Shown: positions 13,721 through 27,560 of the stretch, one piece after another
Layout of the letters: each line of letters starts with the position of its first letter
Numbering within the stretch: the first letter of the stretch is position 1
DNA from: Hymenoscyphus infarciens
Lineage: Eukaryota; Ascomycota; Leotiomycetes; Helotiales; Helotiaceae
Direction of reading: 5' to 3'
DNA length: 64,000 nucleotides
Assembly: GCA_001414345.1 (NCBI GenBank)
Contig: LLCB01000144.1
Location: forward strand, 1 to 64,000
Translations under genes and position numbers: made by a program
Notes under the pieces: generated by a model
What the model saw: the letters and a program-made list of their open reading frames with translations, nothing else
The model's database searches: none
What the model was told of the DNA's origin: nothing

Positions 13721-16700
13721 CTTTACTATAAAGAAATACCTAGTGTATTTTAATAAGATAAACTATAGTTTTTAGAAGTTAGTCTATATAATATTATATT
13801 ATTCTTTTATTTAGTTAATAAGTAACTTACTATTCTTTAAGAAAAGATATTAGTAATAATTAAGAAAGTTTAAGCTCTTTTTCTTATAAAAGCTTATACT
13901 TATAATTATATAAATACTAACTTTAACTCTTCTTCTAAGATTAGTAAAGCTATTAAGTCTTTATAATTCTAAAACTAACTTAAGGTTTTAAAGATTCTTC
14001 TTAAACTTATTTATATATAATAGAAGATATTAGAATTAGATTATATAATACTTAATAAAGTATACTCTTAGTAGATAAAGATTATAATATATTTATCTAC
14101 TATCTCTTATAATAGAACTAGACTCTTTTCTAGTATAATCTATAAGTATATAAAATAGCTAGAAAAGAGAGACTTTAAGACATGTCTTTTAAAATAATAT
14201 CTATTAATCTATATTATAATATATATTCTTACATCTATTTAATATTATAATATTCTTTTCTTAAAGTATAATTAATAACTTACTAAGTTTATTAATTAAA
14301 AGATTAATATATAAGAATATTAAGCTTTTTATAATTATTAATATAAAGAGACGATTTTAGTATTATAAATATTACCTAGTAGCTTTCTAAATAGTATATT
14401 TAACTCTATTTCTCTTCTATTTCTCTTTTACTAATAAAAATATAAAAAGTTATATTCTCTCTTCTTATATCTCTTACTCTTTAGATATTTATAACTATTA
14501 CTAACCTTATACTAAGAGAGCCTTTTTAATAATAAACCTTCTTTAAGATAAGTTTTAGAACTATCTAAATAATAAGTTAATAAATATACTTTATTTAATC
14601 TATATAAATAGTTATTCTTTAAAAAGAGCTAAGCTAAATAGAAAGAGAAAGAAGAAGTCTAAAGAATAAATATAGTAGAAAGAGATATTATAATTAATAT
14701 AAAAGATAATAAAATAAGAATAGAGAGTCTAGAAGTTATTAATAAAGCTAAAAATAAAGAAAATAAGTAGTTTTTAAACCTATAATTAGCTTAGAAATCT
14801 TTATTTTTATCTCTATTTTTAGTTATATTTATAATTTATAAATAAGAAAAGCTATTTATAATATAATCTTAAAAAAGCTTATTATTTATAATTATATAAA
14901 TTAAATCTTAATATCTCTATAATAAACCTACTCTTACTACTTCTTAAGAGAAGTAAGATAGTATATAAATCTTAAGAGAGTAAGACAGTATAACCTTAAT
15001 ACTATCTAAAAGAAACTATTAGAGATATTTAGATAATCTATAATATAAGATAATATAACGTTATCTTTCTCTACTAATTAGAAGAAAGTAGAACATTTAC
15101 TATAACTTTTTCTAGTCCTATCACTTTAAAGCCGTCTATATATAAGTAGCCTACTATAAGACCTAGAAATAGTAAGCTTAATATAATAATTAATAATTAG
15201 TAAGTAACCTATAAATAGATAAGAAGCTTAATATAATAATTAGTAGGTAATTTATAAATAGTATAGCACTTTCTTAAACTCCTTTTAGTAGTAATTAGTA
15301 GGTTACTTATAAAGTATCTAATAATTTATATTATAAGATAATTTACATCTACCTTATAATTAAGAGGTAATCTACTATACTACTAAGATAATTAGAAAGA
15401 AGCTTATAGTACTATAAGAGTAATATAACAATTGTAAAGTAACCTACTAATCGACTTACTACTTTAAATAAGAATCTAGCCTCTAAGACATTTACTTATA
15501 TTTTCTTTAGCTAAAGTACTAAGTATTAAATAGTAGCTAAACCTAAATCTTCTAAGCCCTAGTAGACCTACTTCTAATCTAGTAATTTTAATAGAAGAGA
15601 ATATAAATTATAACTCTAACTACTATCCTCTTATATCTATAAAAATAACTTTTAAATAATAGCTAATAAAAAGAGTTTAAGAGAAGATAGAATAAGAGAT
15701 ATATATATTACTAAACTTACTAGTAGTTAAAGCACCTAAAATCTCTTACTAATAAATATATTTATCTCTATCTATATTAGAAAATATTAAACTATTATAA
15801 ATTTACCTATTAAATCTAGGTAGCTCTAAGAACTAGTCCTAAGAAAGCTCTACTCTAAATCCGCGACCGTACTCTTTAAAGCTTAGTAGCTTTCTTAATA
15901 AAAGCTCTTTATTACTTATACTATAAGCTAGGATATTAGAAACACCTTCTACTTCCTTTTTATTAGTTTTAAACCTCTTTAAAGAAACTTTAGCTTACTT
16001 ATTATAAACATCCTTTTCTTCTTTTTTAGCTCCTATTTATATTATTCTACTTTTACTTAGTATACCTTAATCTTCTCCTTTATATAACCTTATATTATAA
16101 AAGATTACTAAGCTTAGAACTACTATATCTATTATACTTAAAGGCTATAAGAAAGCTTTTTCTTTATACTCTCTTTTAGCTTTTAAGCTTCTACTTATTA
16201 TTTATTCTTCTCTCTCTCTATTAGTAGTAGGTCTCTTTATTTTTATAGTATATAAAATTAAGCTTATAATTATAAAGTTACTTAAGCTTACTACCTTAAT
16301 TACTTATATATACCTCTAGTCTTATCTTAATCTAAGCTAATCTTATATTAATAGTATCTTCTAAGTCTTAATATTAATAATAAGATTTAAACTTAGTTAT
16401 AAAAGCTATCTTATTACCCTCTTCTTTCTAATAAACGTCTTAACCTCTCTCTTAATATTTATTCTAGCTCCTTCTTAATAAGTATAATACCTAATAATAG
16501 TAGTAACGTTTATATAAGTAAAAGTAGTATTTTATAATTATATAACTTATTATATATAATAGTATAAGATATTATATACTAGCTTACTAAAGTCGATATT
16601 AGTTTATAAATAGAGAGTAGTACTATTAAAGATTACTTAAAATTCTATATATATATACTAGGAAATTTAAATAAGCTATTTAGGTATATTATTAATATAA

Positions 16701-19700
16701 TATTATTTTATAATATATAGAAAATCTATTTAAGTATAGTAAAAAACAAAGAGCTCTTTAATCTTATATAATAAATTTATTTTAGAAGTACTATCTAGTA
16801 GTAATAATTATACGTTCTCTATAGCGTAGATAATAAGGCTTTTAACTAATATAATAAGGAATAGATTAAACTAAAGATATTAGGTAAAAGTAATACCCTA
16901 TACCTAGTTATAGTACTATTTATTAATATTATTACCTTAGTTATACTTAATTATAAAAACCTTTATTTTAATTCTAATATATCTTTTAATACTTAGTATA
17001 AAAACTTCTTCTTATATCTTTTAAGACTAATAGTAAGACTAAATAACTATAAGTCTTATTAACTAGACAGTTTTTAAGGATTTACTAAAAGCACTCTTAA
17101 AAAGTTATATAAAAAGCTAGATAAGCTCTCTTAGCTATAAATACTATTTATTACTTATAATATCTAAGTATATTCTCTACTTTTAGATTATATAGAACTA
17201 GATAGCGTTTAAGCTTAAAGAGGTAATACTCTTCTTATTATAGCTTTAAGAGATTTCTTTAAATAAGTTAAAGAAGTAACTTAAGATAGAGCTAATATTA
17301 ATATAAATATAAGAGAAGCTCTTAATCTAGATTAAAGAGATATAATACTAAGAAGGAAAGTTAACTAGGATTTATTTATTTATTTAATAGTCTTAACTTC
17401 TATTTCTAGTATTAACTTTTATATTTACTATATAGAAATCTTCTACTTACTAAATAAGCTATTAAAGATTAAATAGTATATATCTTACTTTAAGTAGGTT
17501 ACTTATAATTCCTCTTAAAAAGTCCTAAAGTTATAATACTCCTTTCTTATACTAATTAAGTAGATAATATATAAGTAGTTAGAGATAGTAAAGAAAGAAA
17601 TTTAGAAGTTATAAATAATTTAGCTACTTAGCTTTCTTTAGTAAAATTATAAGTAGTAATTTATTTAATAACTTTCTTTTATAGTAAACTTATAAGTAGT
17701 AATTTATTAGATAGAATTATTTTTTAAATAAGCTATTAGCGTTTTCTAAATTAATTAAAAATAACTATTATCTTTTAACTAAATACTTTTATACTACTAG
17801 TAGTTAATATAGATAAAGCCTATTATAGAATTACTATAATTAGTAGGTAACCTACTAATAGCTAAAGATTATAGGAGAATTACTAGCGATAATTAGTAGG
17901 TAATCTACTAATAGCTAAGTATTACTAGCTATAGCCTCTCTAGCTTCTCTAGCTTACTTTTAGAGAATAATACCTTCTAAAACTAATAAATAGTACTTTA
18001 AATACTCTACTCTCTCTAATATTTCTTAAATTCTTAATACTATAATTATTTAAAGATATATTTCTATAAAATCTTTTATAAGATATTTTATAAGATATTT
18101 TATAAGATATTTATAAAATATTTTATTTAATAACTTTTATCTTAATAAACTCTACTATTAATTTAAGAGATATAGTTAAATATAGGTTATCTATAAAATG
18201 TTTAAAGTATATAGCTATTATTATTAGTAAATATATTATAAATTAATTTTCCTTCTCTAAATATCTAATAAATTAACTCTCTCTTACTATCACTCTAAAT
18301 CTAGAGATATAGCTAACTATAAGCTACCTATAAAGAGCTATAAAGAGCTAATAGAAGCTAAGTTTTAAATACTTTTATTTAAAGTTATCTATATAAAAAG
18401 AAGCTAAAGTCTATATATATAAACTTATATAACTCCCTCTTAGAAGTTCTTAAAAGAACGCTTTTAAATAACTTATCTTAGTAACCCTTCTAAGTAAAAC
18501 CCTAAATCTCTCTAAGCTACTCTTCTAGTAGATCTCTATAATAACTAAGTAATTATAATTATTATCTCTATTTCTAGCTTTATCTACTTTTATATCTTTA
18601 TCTCTATTATTATCCTAATCCTTATTATTCTTATTATACCTAGAAACCTAAAGTATTAGCTCTTAAAAATCTATATAATTATATCTTTTAAGTAACTTAT
18701 CTTTCTCTAATAAAGCTAATAACGTGTTATCCTTAGTTCTTAGTATTATTATATCTCTTACTTTAAAGTAAGTAAATCTATATTCTTAAAACAATTCTAT
18801 ATTATATATATACTATCTACGATCCTTAGTAAGAAGTACTATATAAGTAAGAATTTTTTCCCTCTATAGTAGATTTTCTTTATTAGCTTACTTAAAACTA
18901 TTAATAGTAATAAGCCTTTACTTAAAGATATAACTTAAAGAGTAAGATCTAGTAAATTCCTAGTTAATAATTCCTATAATCTAATTACTTTAAATAAGGA
19001 TATTATAGCTATAAAAATCTCTATATATTAGAATAAATAGCTTATTATATATATTCTCTATTAAAGAGAGCTTATCTCGCTTCTTTACTAATATTCTAAT
19101 AAAGTTAGGTATAGAGACTTAGTTAAATAAGATATAGTTTCTCTTATTCTTAATAATATTAGTATAGTAGCTAATTTCTCTATTATAGTAAGCTAGTAAG
19201 TAATCTTTTATATTATTAAAAGAGCTAAGAGGATAATAAGTATTAGAATAGAACTTATACCAGTTATTAAATATCTTAGAGCCGTCGATACCTAGTATAT
19301 ATCTAAAGTAGCTATTAGAATCTATATAAGAATTTATTATATAGTATAACCTCTTATAGTATAGTACTTTAATATATAAGCTTATTTATAAGCTACCTAT
19401 TATAGATAAGTATACTTTAATAAGATTAAGTAGAATAGATATAAGCTACTTTAAGATACTATTCTTTTATTCCTCTATTAATTCTATTTAAACTTTATCT
19501 AGTAGTCTACCTTTAATAAACTCTTTAATAATAAAGTATTTACTTAGGACATATATTATATTATATATATAAACTTCTAGAACTAGAATCTAAGGAAAGA
19601 TCTTAGTAACTAGCGTTTAAAATATAACCTCGTTTTTAATATAGTAAGATACTAAATAGTTATTTATAGATATATAAATAATAACTTTATTTAGACTTAG

Positions 19701-22700
19701 ATTTTATATAAAGAATTAGTTATTATTTATATATATAACTTTTAAAGAAATCCTACCTTAAGACTGTCGATTTCTATTAAATATACTAAATTAAAACTAC
19801 TCTAGCTAACTTTATATACTCTAGCTACTAAAAGGATATTAGCTAGTAGGCTTAGTATATACTAATCTACCTTAATATTTAGTATAGTAGTATAAAAGAC
19901 TCTATAATTAGTAGTTTAGTTTTATAAAGGTATACTAGAGACTTTAATATTATAGGTTTTTATACTTTATAAAGTAATATTAAGAACTAGAGTTAGAACT
20001 TCCTACTTATTAGCTTAAGGGTTTAATAGTAGTATAGTAGGAACTTTAGTATTTAGTAATAATATACTAGGAACTTTATAATTATAGAGTTTAGTATTTA
20101 GTAAAGTATTAATAGAGACTAGAGTTAGAACCTCTTACTTATTAGTTTAGATTTATATAAGTATACTTATAATTTCGTACTTAAGAGTATTTAATATTAG
20201 TAATAGTATATAAAGGACTTTATAGTTAAGGTATTTAGTATTTTAAGACAACGTACTAAAGACTTTAAGAGCTTAATTATAAGACAGCGTAGTTAAAACC
20301 TTATTAAGTTTAATATCTTATAGTATATAAATAAGAAGTTCTTACTTTAAAATTTAGTTTTATAGCTATATACTAGGGAATACGTAGTAATGATTTTAGG
20401 AGGGTATATAAGAGACTAGAACTTAGGTTTTAGTATATAAGAGAGGTATAGAATTTAAAGAGTAAGTATTAATATACTAGGAGAGTTATAATAATAGAGT
20501 TATACTAGAGATAGGCTTTAGTATTATATTACTACTTAAATTACTACCTCTTCTACCTAAGTTAATACTACTATTACTTCTTCTATCTAAATCGCTACTA
20601 CTATTACTATAAGTATTATTATTAAACGTGTTATTATTTTATAAAACCTTTTACTCGTTATTAGTAAGACTAGAAGGAGCTACTAAAGAATTATCCTCTA
20701 TTATTCCTATACTACCTTAGTTATTACCTTAGTTATTATTAATAGAAAGCTATAAGGTCTATAGCTATAGTAGAAGGGTTACTCTCTTTTAAGTAGTTAT
20801 TAAAAAAGGTATATCTTATATTATAAGGTTTTTCTCCTAGCTTCTCCTAGTTAGTCTTATTTAAGGATTTAAGCTACTAACTACCTAATTCGAATATTTA
20901 CTTAGGGTTTAAGTTATTTAAAGCTTATTAAAGACTAAATAAGGAATAAAAACCTTGTTATAGATACTCTAGTAGATTAATAGGTTTACTCTTATTATTC
21001 TCTTATATAGAGACACTATTAATATACTTAGAGTACCTTATAAGAAGCTTTAGTTTACCTTTTATATACTTATACTTATAAAAGACTTTACTATATAAGG
21101 TATAGATAATTATATATTTATTATAGTACGTCGACCCTTTATAGGAATATAATAGTACTAAGTAATAGTAATAAGGCTTTCTCTTAGTATAACTTACTAG
21201 TATACTATTAGCTTTACACTCTTTTAAAGTAGCTATTATAGCCTCTTTAAGTTTAGTAAGGCATAGTATCTTAGACTTCTACTTTATAGTTTACTTTTTT
21301 AAGAGAATACTTATAATAAAGGCTTATAGAGATATAGTAATTTAGATAAGGTTAATAGTAGTAATAATAGTAAATAACTAAATAGTAGAGGTTAATAGTA
21401 AATAAAGATAGTAGTAGAGGTTAGTAGTAAAGGTAAGAGTTATAACTTACCTTTAAGGGAATTCATATAAATTATAGGCTTTAGTATAAAGTATTAGAGA
21501 ATAGTAAAACTTACTTAATTCTTTATATAATTACTACTAATTATTAATTCGATTTAATTCAATTTAACTAAAGCTATAATTATCTTAAGTAACTAGATAC
21601 TCTCTAAACTTCGCTACTTCTCTAAATTACTATTATTCTATATAACATCTTACCTAAGTTTAATTATTAACTAGCTCCTTCTTAGTAATAATAGCCTCCC
21701 TAGTTTTAGTAATATAAGTATACTTAGCTTAATACTAATACTTATCTCTAAAACACTTAATAATTCTCTAAAAGTCTTATTCCTTAATTATCTTATATTA
21801 GAATTATAGCTTTTACTCTTTATCTTACTACTCTATTACTAAGTAACTATATATAAAGGAAATATTAGTAACTTATATTAAGATCTTAGTACTTGCTTAT
21901 AGCCTACTACTTAGTAATAACTATAAACCTAAGGATCTAGAGAAGTTAGTACTTTAAATAATAAATAAAGAAGTAATATATACTAAGTATAAAATCCTTT
22001 ATCTCCTTTTCCTTCTTATTCTCCTCCTACTATTAAGTAACGTGTTATAAGTCTAATAAGCTAGTTTTCTTTACCTTAAGAGTAGTATTTAAAGCTTTAA
22101 ATTTAGTAATAGCTTCTATAATACTTATATTATTTTAGAGAAATTAGATATACTAGGCTTCTATCTTAGGCGTGTTCTCTTATAAGTAACTAGAGAATCG
22201 ATTAAGTAGGATACTAAATCTATAACCGGTTATTAAGCTAGTAACTATATAGACTTCTTATTAAGTATTAGGTCGAGTAAGAGTCTAAAATTCGCTCTTG
22301 GTTTAGATAGTAGAATGATTAAAAGAGTATATATCTACTATATCTACTAATTAGACTTAGGTAGGGAGGCGTAGACTAGAATTCGAAGTTAAGATATAGT
22401 AAGATAATAGAAAGTTTACTAGTAATATATAAACAAGTCTATAATAGTAACTAGAAAGGTAGTTATCTATATAACGTAAGGTTAGTAACTAAGAGCTATA
22501 AGAGGTTATTAAAGTTAAAGGATAAGTGAGATAGAGAACCTTAGTATAAAGCTTTACTTTAACTCTATACTAATACTATAAACTTTTATAATAGCTAGTA
22601 TATATATATCTTATTAGTATAGATTATTAGCTAATAGATTAAAGTACTAATAAGAGTAATTAATCTTATAAAATCCTTATTACTTAAATAATAAATAGTA

Positions 22701-25700
22701 GTTAAGCTATCTAAACCTTTAGAGTATAAAAACAATACCTTCCTAGAGTCTATAAATAGTACTTTAAGCTATAAGCTCTATTATAGAGATTCTTAAACTT
22801 TAAGCGCCTAGTCTATTACTATTAAGGAGTCCCTATAGTCTATCTAGTAAGGCACTTATTAAGAACCTTAAACCTTAGAAGTTAAGTATATTACTATTAA
22901 GAATTCTATTAATTAATCTATTAAGAGAGACTCTTAGATATTAGGTATTAAGTCTAAGGCTAATTCTAAAATACTAGATATTAAGTCTAAGCTTAGAATT
23001 TAAAACTTAAGTCTATAAACTAGATATAGAAATATATTAAGTAGTCTATTATAATAAGGGCGTAGAAGTTAAGAAAGCTATTAACTTAATCTATAAACGC
23101 CTTAGAAGAATTAAGCAACTTCTTATTAAGGTACTATACCGTCCTTCTAGATTATAGCTATCTTTATAAATCGTTACTATTAGTAGAGTATATCTAACTC
23201 TAGAAGTTAAGAATAATATACTTACTATCTCTATTTTTATATTAAATAGTAGATATATATATATAGTTAGTTTATAGTATATAAGAAGAAGCTATTTATT
23301 AATTTATATTATAATATAAACCTTTTTATTCTACTATAGTAAGTAAATTTATACCTCTTATATAACTTATTTATAATAAGTACCTTTCTTTATCCTAGTT
23401 TTATAAGTATAGAATATAATAATATACTAGTAGTTACTCTAGTATAAGATTGCTCTAATATATTATAGAGTAGTCTTTATAAGAGGATTATAGCTAAAAC
23501 TTCTTTTATATCTTTAATAGATTTATATAAAACCTCTTATTAGTAGTTAGAAGAAAAGGTATATATTCTATAACCTAGCTACTAAGTAGTTTATATCTAT
23601 AGTAACTAGATAATCGCTTAAAATCTTACTATATAGTCTCTTTTTAGAGAGGTTCTAATAATAGAATATAGCTATTCTAGCTTAGCTCTAGCTATTTATA
23701 TATTATTTCCTCTTATATAATAGTATCGCCTTCTATCTAAACCTATCTCTATACTCTTAAAGTCTTACCTTTTATATAGATAAAGTTATTAATTTTACTT
23801 TAGTAAAGGTAGAGAAAGTTATAGTAGAGATAAGAGGTAGATAGTCTAACTTAAAGTTCCTTATAAAGGTTCTTTATCTTAGTTTAATTATTTCTATAGC
23901 CCTTTTTAAGTATATTATACTAGTATATATATTAAATAATTATATGTTAGATATTTTATAGAAGTTAGTATTAGGTTTTATAAGATATATCTATTTAAGA
24001 AAAGCTATTTACTTTAAGCGCTTACTACTATATAGAAATAGCGCTATCTTATTCTACTAATCCTCGTTAAAAGCCTTAGCCTTCTAATACTACCTTCTTA
24101 GCTATAAACTACTTTTAAATAGTACTATATAATCTAGTATCTATATAAGTAGAGAAGAGTATATACTAGTAACTAGTTATATAGGATTTTATTGATATTC
24201 TATAATATAACTAATAGATAGGTATATAGAGGTTAATAGAAAAGTATAGTATAAAGGGTTAATAGAGTTATAATAATAATAGAGAGGTAAGAGGTAATAG
24301 TTAATTTTCTAGAAGCTAGAGAAGGTAAGGTAGGTTAATTTTCTAGAAGCTAGAAGAGGTAAGGTAGAGGTAAAGTTTATAGTATAGCCTAGGCGGCCTA
24401 TAAAGGTATACTTATTAGTACGTTTATAAGAATATACCTAGTATTTAAGAACTTAAGAAAATAACTCTCTAAAATAATTAAGCTATTTAGTAAGTATATT
24501 TAATACTAATACTACTAAGGAGTATAACCTCTACTATAGCTCTTAGGCTATTAGTAGTACCTTAGTATTTTTTATTTTAAGAGTTATATAAATCCTAACT
24601 ATTATAACCTCCTTTTAACATCTCTCTCTTAGACTCTCTCTTATAGAATTAACTATACTAGAGTATTATATACTTAACTTAATTCTTCTAACCTTAGGTC
24701 TTACTTAATTAAATTATTTCTTCTTTCTAGAATATAAGTATTAACTACTTACTCTTTAAGTATTTCGCTAACTTATTTCTAGTATATTATATTAGTAAAA
24801 AGGTCTATTAGATAATCTACCTTCTCTAATAATTAATATATACTACTTCTAACTAATACTAAATCTCTATAACTTAGATTCTATAAAGTATTATTCTCTA
24901 ACAACGGTCTATTTATAAGCCTATTACTAAATAATAAGAAACTTATTTATAGTATTTATAAATAGGTTAAGAATAAGAAGGTTAATTATTAGTTCTTAGT
25001 ATTATATAATAAGGTACCTAAGTAGATACTATATTACTTTATAAAAGAGTATTTTAAGTTTCCTACTAATAAAGAATTACATAAACTTAGAAAGATAGAA
25101 CTACTACTAGTTCTATAAAAGTAGTAGGTTAATTTAAGCTATACTTATTTTACTATTATTTAATAAGTATAAGTTAAAATAGGCTTCTTAATTAATATTA
25201 AAAGAGAGAGAGACATAGATAAAGATATATAAGAGCGTTTTTAATAGCTTTTAAAAGATCTTAGGTTTACTAACTCTAATTATAATACTACTATTTAAGA
25301 GGTTCTAGATACTAAAGTATAAAACAGTTTTAAAAACTAAAAATCCTGCCTTTAATAAGACTTAGCCTTTTATTAATATCTAACCCCTCTATTCTTATAA
25401 ACCTAAATAGCTATTTCTTAGACTAAATAAGTATTATTACTCTACTCTATTATTTATAAGAATATACTAGAATTATAAAAGAGCTAATTATTTCTTAAGT
25501 ATTAGTAAAATTAATAAAGAAAACGAGATTTTAAAGCGTTCTATAATACTAAGCTTATTCTTTATTTAAATATTTATATTATAACTACTTTATAAATTAA
25601 TAAACTAAAAATATATCTTAAATTAAATAAGAAGGGTTATAATATATAAGAATAGTTAGATAATAAGTATAGTAAGCTAGTAAAAGATCCTATTATAATA

Positions 25701-26170
25701 CTAAGTACTTTTATCTTTATTCTACTTATTATTCTACTATACTTACTATTTTTAAGAGCTAGAATTCTAAGACTAAAATACTATATCTAATACCTTGGTA
25801 TTAGTATTAGTATAAGCTAGTCCTAATTTATAAGCTTATAAGTTTCTTAAAAGTAGCTCTAACCTATAAAGTCTAATAGTATATTAGTAGTATAAGATTC
25901 TAAATAAGAAACTTCAGATATAGAGATACTAGCTAATAAGCGACGTAAATAAGAGGGCTAGGTAGTAAATATATAGTTATAACTGGTTTAGATTCTTTTT
26001 TATTTAGCTTTTTTAAGTATAAGAGTTTCTAAATATTAAGTTTTTTCTTCTACTTATAAGAGATTTCTCTAGATAATCTATTAGTAGATTACTTATAAAT
26101 AGCCTTACTCTCTATAAGTATTTATATAGACTAGGTTAGATCTATACTTAAGAGTAATAATTAAAAGATA
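13721..26170. repeat. RIP-degraded AT-rich repeat DNA, central part
   Basis: AT-rich and gene-free. Further palindrome copies occur at about 15140-15440, 17490, 17839-17859 and 17892-17912. Other internal repeats are: a short run of about three TTTTATAAGATAT-like units near 18078-18125; imperfect repeats of about 125 bp carrying GAACTAGAGTTAGAAC-like segments at about 19900-20470; and a tandem duplication of about 40 bp (TTAATTTTCTAGAAGCTAGA) at about 24299-24370. No transposase, reverse transcriptase or host gene can be read through the stop codons. Confidence 0.65.
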
Positions 26171-26575
26171 ACTTATAAATAAACGTAGCGCTTAAAGTGA
26201 AAAATGGTTAGTAACCTACGAATTATCTAGTCTTTCTTTCTCTACTTTATAGCCTTTATATCTAATAATTAGTAGATAACCTACGAATTATCTAGTCTCT
26301 CTCTCTAACTTATAGCTTTTATATCTAATAATTAGTAAGTAACCTATAAATAGAGATATTACTTAAAGTAATAGTTAGTAAGTAATCTACGAATTATCTA
26401 TTCTCTCTCTCTAACTTATAGCTTTTATATCTAATAATTAGTAGATAATCTACGAATTATCTAGGTTTCTCTCTCTAACTTATAGCTTTTATATCTAATA
26501 ATTAGTAAGTAACTTATAAATAGAGATATTATTTAAAGTAATAGTTAGTAGATAACCTACGAATTATCTAGTCTC

Positions 26576-26943
26576 TATAATAGTCTTCTATTCTTAATAG
26601 CTAAATTAATCTATTATATATAAGATTTTAACTATAGTATATTTAGCTTTTAGCTATTATTATATTATATTATCTACTTTAGAAAAGTTATATATATTTA
26701 AGCTTTTAAACGTTTATAAGTTTTAGGCTTTTATATTAGCTAATATATTTTATTTATTTAGTTTTAGTTATAGACTTTATATAGTCTACTCTCTTATATA
26801 TAACTACTTACTCTTCTAAAGAAGTTAGAAAAGGCTAACTTAGTCTTTTCTTCTATATTAGAGCCTAGTATTTAAGTACTTTATTCTACTAAATATACTC
26901 TTATATATCTCTTCTATAGTTATATATATTTCGTACTATTATA
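26576..26943 (-). mobile_element. Solo LTR, heavily RIP-mutated (copy a)
   Basis: This 368-bp segment aligns with the reverse complement of the better-preserved LTR at 44723-45086. Shared blocks include TTTTCTTCTATATTAGAGCC, TAGTTATATATATTTCGTAC and GTTTTAGGCTTTTATATTAG. It ends in TACTATTATA, the mutated form of the TG..CA terminus. It is flanked by GTCTC (26571-26575) and GCCTC (26944-26948), a 5-bp duplication with one C/T change. It sits inside a ~66-bp repeat unit. The strand is given relative to the 44723 copy. Confidence 0.78.
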
Positions 26944-27066
26944 GCCTCTCTTTATTTTATAGGTTTTATATCTAATAATTAGTAAATAGTCTATAAATAG
27001 AGATATTACTTAAAGTAATACTAGTTAAAACTAAATAATCTATAAATTATCTAGTCTCTCTCTCTC

Positions 27067-27378
27067 TATACTAGCTAGCTATCTTAAATAGCTAAGTTTA
27101 TCTACTATATATATAAGATTTAGCTATTATATATTTAGCTTTTAGCTATTTAAGTTATTATTTTATATTATCTAATTTAGAAAGATAATATACGTTTAGA
27201 CTTTTAGACGTTTATAGGTTTTAGGCTTTTATATTAGCTATCTACTCTTCTATAGTTAGAAAAGACTTAGTTTAGTCTTTTCTTCTATATTAGAGCCTAG
27301 TAGTCTTTATATATATTTTTATATCGAATATACTACTATATATCTCTTCTATAGTAGTATATATTTTATACTATTATA
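27067..27378 (-). mobile_element. Solo LTR, heavily RIP-mutated (copy b)
   Basis: Second copy of the same LTR family, 312 bp and internally shortened, in the same orientation as copy a. It is flanked by perfect 5-bp duplications CTCTC at 27062-27066 and 27379-27383, although the CT-rich context makes a chance match possible. It shares the GTTTTAGGCTTTTATATTAG and TTTTCTTCTATATTAGAGCC blocks. No internal retrotransposon sequence adjoins it. Confidence 0.72.
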
Positions 27379-27560
27379 CTCTCTATTATATAACCTTTAA
27401 ACTTAAGACTTAGTAGATAATCTATAAATAGAGATATTATTTAAAATAATAATTAATAGATAATCTATAAATAAAAGTATTATTTAAAGTAATAACTAGT
27501 AGATAATCTATAGATTATCTAGTCTTATAATCTTTAGATCTACTTTCTAAATAATTTATT

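Larger units (their letters stand above)
26171..27560. repeat. ~66-bp tandem repeat cluster interrupted by two LTRs
   Basis: Several copies of a unit containing GATAACCTACGAATTATCTA, a CT-rich stretch and ATAGCTTTTATATCTAATAATT follow each other at 26195-26575 and resume at about 26944-27066 and 27379-27530. Each unit holds one arm pair of the dispersed palindrome. Two solo LTRs (26576-26943 and 27067-27378) interrupt units, which restores continuity when they are removed. Copies differ mainly by transitions. Confidence 0.75.
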
